This document shows, one piece after another, positions 5,185 to 8,068 of a stretch of 8,068 nucleotides of DNA. A model generated the notes under the pieces. It ran no database searches. It saw only the letters and a program-made list of their open reading frames with translations, and was not told where the DNA came from. Origin of the DNA: Bacteroidales bacterium UBA1722 (lineage in GTDB: Bacteria > Bacteroidota > Bacteroidia > Bacteroidales > UBA932). The stretch covers positions 1 through 8,068 of the forward strand of contig DCIQ01000158.1 of assembly GCA_002317435.1 (NCBI GenBank). Reading direction: 5' to 3'. A program made the position numbers and the translations under genes. The number at the start of each line of letters is the position of its first letter. Position 1 is the stretch's first letter.

Positions 5185-7191
5185 TTATTCCTGTTCCTGA
5201 ACACAGTACTTCTTGATGACCGTATAGGCATCGGGAATCCCCAGCTCTCCGGCTTTCGACAGGTCGATGCACCCTTTCTCCCGGTCTTTCAGGTATATCT
5301 GCACCAGCCCCCGGTTATAGTAGGCCTCCCCCATCCAGGGGTATTTCTCCAGAGCGGCGGTATAGGCCTGTATAGCCTGCGGCAATTCGTTCGACATACA
5401 GTATAGATTTCCCAGATTATAGTAGGTGAAGGGGAAATCCGGCATCAGGTCCGCCGCTTTCCGCATATCGGCGATGGCCGCCGAATAGTCATAGGTCTTC
5501 ATGCTCTTGTCCCGCACACGGGTCCTGGCAGTCCCCGAATTATCCATCGAAAGGACCTGCACGTTCGATTCCATACTGGAGATGAAATCGATCATATCGG
5601 ACTGGAGCACTCCCCTGTTCAGATAGTAGAACATCTTGCCGGGGTCCTTCTCCAACGCCTCCGTATAGCACGCGACAGCCGCATTGAACTGCTTGTCATC
5701 CGCTTCCAGTATGGCCTTCGCGAACAGAAGTTCCGATGTCCTCCCCTTCTTCAAGGCTTTGTCGATGGTCTCCATGGTCCTGGAGTCGAGCCGGCGGGCA
5801 GAACTCATCTCCTTGGAAGAAAGTTCCACCTTCATCGGCACCGATGCCATGAAACGTTCCATCCTGTCATTCTCATAATGATGATGCAGAATCATCGGTA
5901 TCCTGGTATCGGAGTCCCCCGACACGGCGGTGAACCTGAACATGGGTTTCAGGCGGATATCGATGTTCCGGTACTGGAGGAGTTCTTCGTCATTGAAGTC
6001 CTTTCTGGCGAATTCGGCGTCAAGAGCCAGCAGGGAATTGTATTTCTTCGTGGTATCGGCGAAATCGGCCGACCCGGCCGCCTGTGACACCTGATACTGC
6101 CTGACCTTCTCCTGGGCGATTTCATAATCCTCATGGGCCGACGACACCTCTCCCAGTTTCCGCTTTACATACGAACGGTTCATATACGCCTTGGCGAAAT
6201 CGGGATAGAGGGCTATCGCTTTCGAATAGTCATTCAGGGCATCCCTGTACCTGCCCAGTTCGATAAAGACGGATGCACGGTTGAAATAGGCCAGCACATT
6301 GTTGGGGTTTATCTCCAAGACCCTGTCCAAATCATCGAGTGCCCGGTTCAAGGCACCTGTCTGGGCGAGAATCAAGGCCCTGTTGTAAAGGGTCAGAGAG
6401 TTGTCCGGCTCAGCCTTCAGCACCCGGTCCAGATCGGATATGGCCCCGCGGATATTTTTCGCGTCGTACCGGATGAGGGCCCTGTTGAAAAAGGCCAGAG
6501 TATTGGTGGTATCCAGTTCGATGGCTTTGTCGAGGTCTCCCAAAGCATCCGACAGCCTGCCCTGCTGATAATAGACACGGGAACGGCGGATATATCCTTC
6601 GGGTTCGAATGCATTCAGGGTGATGGCCTTGTCGTAATCGGAAAGAGCTTTAAGAGTATCCCCCGTGAAAAGATAACAGGCCCCCCTGTTCAGATACGCA
6701 TCCGGTTCTCTGGATTCACTGCGCAGGAACCTGTTGAAATCCTTTATGGCGAGGTCGAACTGCTGGGCCAGAAAATAGGTCACTCCCCTGCTGAAATAGA
6801 GTCCGGGGAAGTCGGGACGGAGATCCACCGCCTCCTTCAGGTCCTGCAGGGCCTGCTCGTACTTTCCCGAACGGCTCAGGGTAATCGCACGATAATGGTA
6901 TGCCGAAGTGTAGAGGGGATTTATCTCCAGAGCCGTATCGAAATCCCGTCCGGCCCCGATGAAATCCCCGAGATTATATTTGGCGATACCCCTGTAGAAA
7001 TACGCTTCATACTGCTTCTCATCGAGACGCAGGAGAATATTGAAATTATCTATCGCAGTGGAATAACGTCCTTCCATCAGAGCCTGGCGGCCCCTGTAAT
7101 AGAATGTGGTCCGGTCATATTGCGCGAAAGCGCTTACACCTCCCGAGAGCAGGAGCAGCAATGAAAGCAGGAAGATGGAACGGATTCGCAT
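5185..7191 (-). CDS. exported tetratricopeptide repeat (TPR) protein
   Basis: A 668-residue protein. The ATG at 7191 is chosen because it opens a clean signal peptide (Arg2, Arg4, a leucine-rich core 7-16, predicted cleavage after AFA at residue 23). Longer starts up to 7236 would bury that signal. After it come ten uninterrupted TPR units of exactly 34 residues each. An arginine recurs at the same helix-A position in all ten (33, 67, 101, 135, 169, 203, 237, 271, 305, 339), usually as Y-x-x-R-G/A or N-R-G/A. Residues 368-485 form a non-repeat linker with an HHHYEND stretch. At least three more repeats follow (about 486-519, 588-621, 622-655), plus one, starting near 521, split by an insert of about 33 residues. 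TPR arrays act as protein-binding scaffolds; with a signal peptide this one should work in the periplasm or at the outer membrane. Its partner is unknown. It is probably the first gene of the minus-strand run and diverges from the M28 peptidase gene. Confidence 0.9.
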   Translation of the reverse strand: MRIRSIFLLSLLLLLSGGVSAFAQYDRTTFYYRGRQALMEGRYSTAIDNFNILLRLDEKQYEAYFYRGIAKYNLGDFIGAGRDFDTALEINPLYTSAYHYRAITLSRSGKYEQALQDLKEAVDLRPDFPGLYFSRGVTYFLAQQFDLAIKDFNRFLRSESREPDAYLNRGACYLFTGDTLKALSDYDKAITLNAFEPEGYIRRSRVYYQQGRLSDALGDLDKAIELDTTNTLAFFNRALIRYDAKNIRGAISDLDRVLKAEPDNSLTLYNRALILAQTGALNRALDDLDRVLEINPNNVLAYFNRASVFIELGRYRDALNDYSKAIALYPDFAKAYMNRSYVKRKLGEVSSAHEDYEIAQEKVRQYQVSQAAGSADFADTTKKYNSLLALDAEFARKDFNDEELLQYRNIDIRLKPMFRFTAVSGDSDTRIPMILHHHYENDRMERFMASVPMKVELSSKEMSSARRLDSRTMETIDKALKKGRTSELLFAKAILEADDKQFNAAVACYTEALEKDPGKMFYYLNRGVLQSDMIDFISSMESNVQVLSMDNSGTARTRVRDKSMKTYDYSAAIADMRKAADLMPDFPFTYYNLGNLYCMSNELPQAIQAYTAALEKYPWMGEAYYNRGLVQIYLKDREKGCIDLSKAGELGIPDAYTVIKKYCVQEQE

Positions 7192-7233
7192 TATTTTCTG
7201 TTTTTTGGTTACCTTCGCACCGCAAATAGCGTG

Positions 7234-7241
7234 CAAATATA
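7234..7241 (-). promoter_or_regulatory. candidate Bacteroidota -7 box (TATATTTG) for TPR gene
   Basis: This is an exact TAnnTTTG match on the minus strand, 42 nt upstream of the TPR ATG, in the 68-bp spacer shared with the divergent peptidase gene. It is the same octamer as the box upstream of the coiled-coil gene. A convincing -33 element is not visible. On the plus strand I found no comparable box for the peptidase gene. Confidence 0.4.
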
Positions 7242-7259
7242 GGAAATATTCAGTGACTC

Positions 7260-8068
7260 ATGAAGAGAATCATATACTCGGTCATAGCTTGCATATATGG
7301 AATTTTTTCATCGGCTCCGGACCTGAAAGGGCAGGACTACTCTTCACTCGTGACATTGGAATCACAGAGGGAGATCCTGTCATACCTGGCGGCCGATGAC
7401 GCCCGCGGGAGAGCCGCCGGTTCCATGATGAACCGGGTGATGGCCGACTACATCCGGGAGCTGTTCGAAAGTTACGGTCTCAGCCCATACAAGGACGGTT
7501 CGTATTTCCAGCAGTTCCGTCTGGAGAACGGAGATATGGGAAGAAATGTCGTGGGTATGGTGACACCCCGGCGGAAGAGTTCGAAATATATAGTAATCTC
7601 CGCCCACTATGACCATATAGGTTCCCTGAACGGATACGTGTACAACGGAGCCGACGACAACGCCTCCGGCGTAACGGTTCTCCTGGGACTGGCCAAGATG
7701 TTCTCGAATCTCCGCGCCCGGGGATTCGGTCTGGAACATAATCTGATTTTCGTCGCCTTCGATGCGAAGGAGGAAGACATGCTCGGTTCCAGGGAGTTCA
7801 TAAAAAATCTTTCCATTCCGAAAAAGGACATAGTCCTGAATATAAACATAGACCAGATAGGCTCCGTTCTGGAGCCGGTTCATCCCGGCAGAAAGGACTA
7901 TGTGATAGTCTTGGGCACCCACACCCTGAAGAATGAAGACAGGGACAACGTCAAGGAGGCGAATATGCTCCATCGAATCGGTCTGGACGTGGACTATACG
8001 TTCTACGGCAGTCCCCGTTTCGCCGATTATTATTACAAGGTGTCCGATCAGGCTTCCTTCCGCGCTGC
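7260..8068 (+). CDS. M28 family zinc metallopeptidase (aminopeptidase-type), N-terminal part
   Basis: The ATG at 7260 opens a frame that runs off the right edge; 269 full codons are present. Residues 1-19 (MKRIIYSVIACIYGIFSSA) look like a signal peptide, placing the enzyme in the periplasm or outside the cell. The M28 signature is clear: SAHYDHIG with His116 and Asp118, GADDNASG with Asp132 as bridging zinc ligand, KEEDMLGS with Glu171 as general base and Glu172 as ligand, and NINIDQIG with Asp198 as ligand. SDQASF (262-267) corresponds to the usual SDxxxF segment. The last zinc ligand, a His in an 'H..tDt' motif further on, would lie beyond the window. The upstream part (LAADDARGRAAGSMMNRVMADYIRELFESYGL, given here as its conserved order LxxDxxxGRxxGsxxxxxxAxYixxxf) is the typical M28 lead-in. 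It probably releases N-terminal amino acids from peptides; the exact specificity is unknown. Confidence 0.93.
   Translation, partial: MKRIIYSVIACIYGIFSSAPDLKGQDYSSLVTLESQREILSYLAADDARGRAAGSMMNRVMADYIRELFESYGLSPYKDGSYFQQFRLENGDMGRNVVGMVTPRRKSSKYIVISAHYDHIGSLNGYVYNGADDNASGVTVLLGLAKMFSNLRARGFGLEHNLIFVAFDAKEEDMLGSREFIKNLSIPKKDIVLNINIDQIGSVLEPVHPGRKDYVIVLGTHTLKNEDRDNVKEANMLHRIGLDVDYTFYGSPRFADYYYKVSDQASFRA

Noticed and set aside
5141..5272. N-terminal extension of the UpxY-like protein
   Set aside because: It overlaps the 3' end of the TPR gene, shows no NGN similarity, and the ATG at 5140 starts just before the conserved domain.
6133..7164. Open frame of 343 codons on the plus strand within the TPR gene
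   Set aside because: Its apparent repeats (VEI, PVQI, EGYR-like) mirror the TPR repeats on the other strand. It has no independent domain or promoter.
7380..7973. Open frame of 197 codons on the minus strand under the peptidase gene
   Set aside because: The plus strand carries all the expected M28 metal-ligand motifs, so the antisense frame is a shadow.
8043..8060. SDQ in place of SDH in the M28 peptidase as a lost zinc ligand
   Set aside because: In characterised M28 enzymes the last zinc ligand is the His of a later 'H..tDt' motif, which lies beyond the window, so no loss can be claimed.

Overview
The window looks like chromosomal DNA of a moderately GC-rich member of the Bacteroidota, most likely Bacteroidales. 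Four things point there: a DUF4293 membrane protein and an UpxY-type NusG paralogue, both typical of this phylum; -7 promoter boxes of the form TAnnTTTG upstream of two genes; no convincing Shine-Dalgarno sequences ahead of the starts; and frequent ATA (Ile) and AGG (Arg) codons. The genus cannot be fixed from this sequence.

Layout. Bases 1-1713 (+) are the C-terminal part of a large FAD/Fe-S oxidoreductase whose N-terminus lies off the left edge. It converges, with a 3-nt gap, on a SirB1/transglutaminase-like gene (1717-2658, -). A divergent spacer (2659-2818) separates that gene from a four-helix DUF4293 membrane protein (2819-3259, +). The spacer is the most structured non-coding DNA here: a GC-rich hairpin block flanked by an 8-bp direct repeat, followed by a perfect 34-bp palindrome. 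The DUF4293 gene converges, with a 13-nt gap, on a minus-strand run of three genes read from right to left. These are a signal-peptide TPR protein (7191-5185), an UpxY-like antiterminator (5140-4598) and a coiled-coil protein with one central membrane or lipobox segment (4538-3273). The gaps of 44 and 59 nt would allow co-transcription. At the right edge an M28 zinc peptidase (7260-8068, +, incomplete) is transcribed divergently from the TPR gene across 68 bp.

How it fits together. Most of the window reads as ordinary metabolic and cell-envelope genes, not a defence or mobile island. The least explained parts are the repeat/palindrome block in the 2659-2818 spacer, the UpxY paralogue with no capsule genes visible in the window, and the downstream coiled-coil protein, in which a lipoprotein-like signal follows about 105 cytosol-type residues. 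I found no RNA genes, CRISPR arrays, transposases or phage genes, and I cannot show that the window contains a new system.
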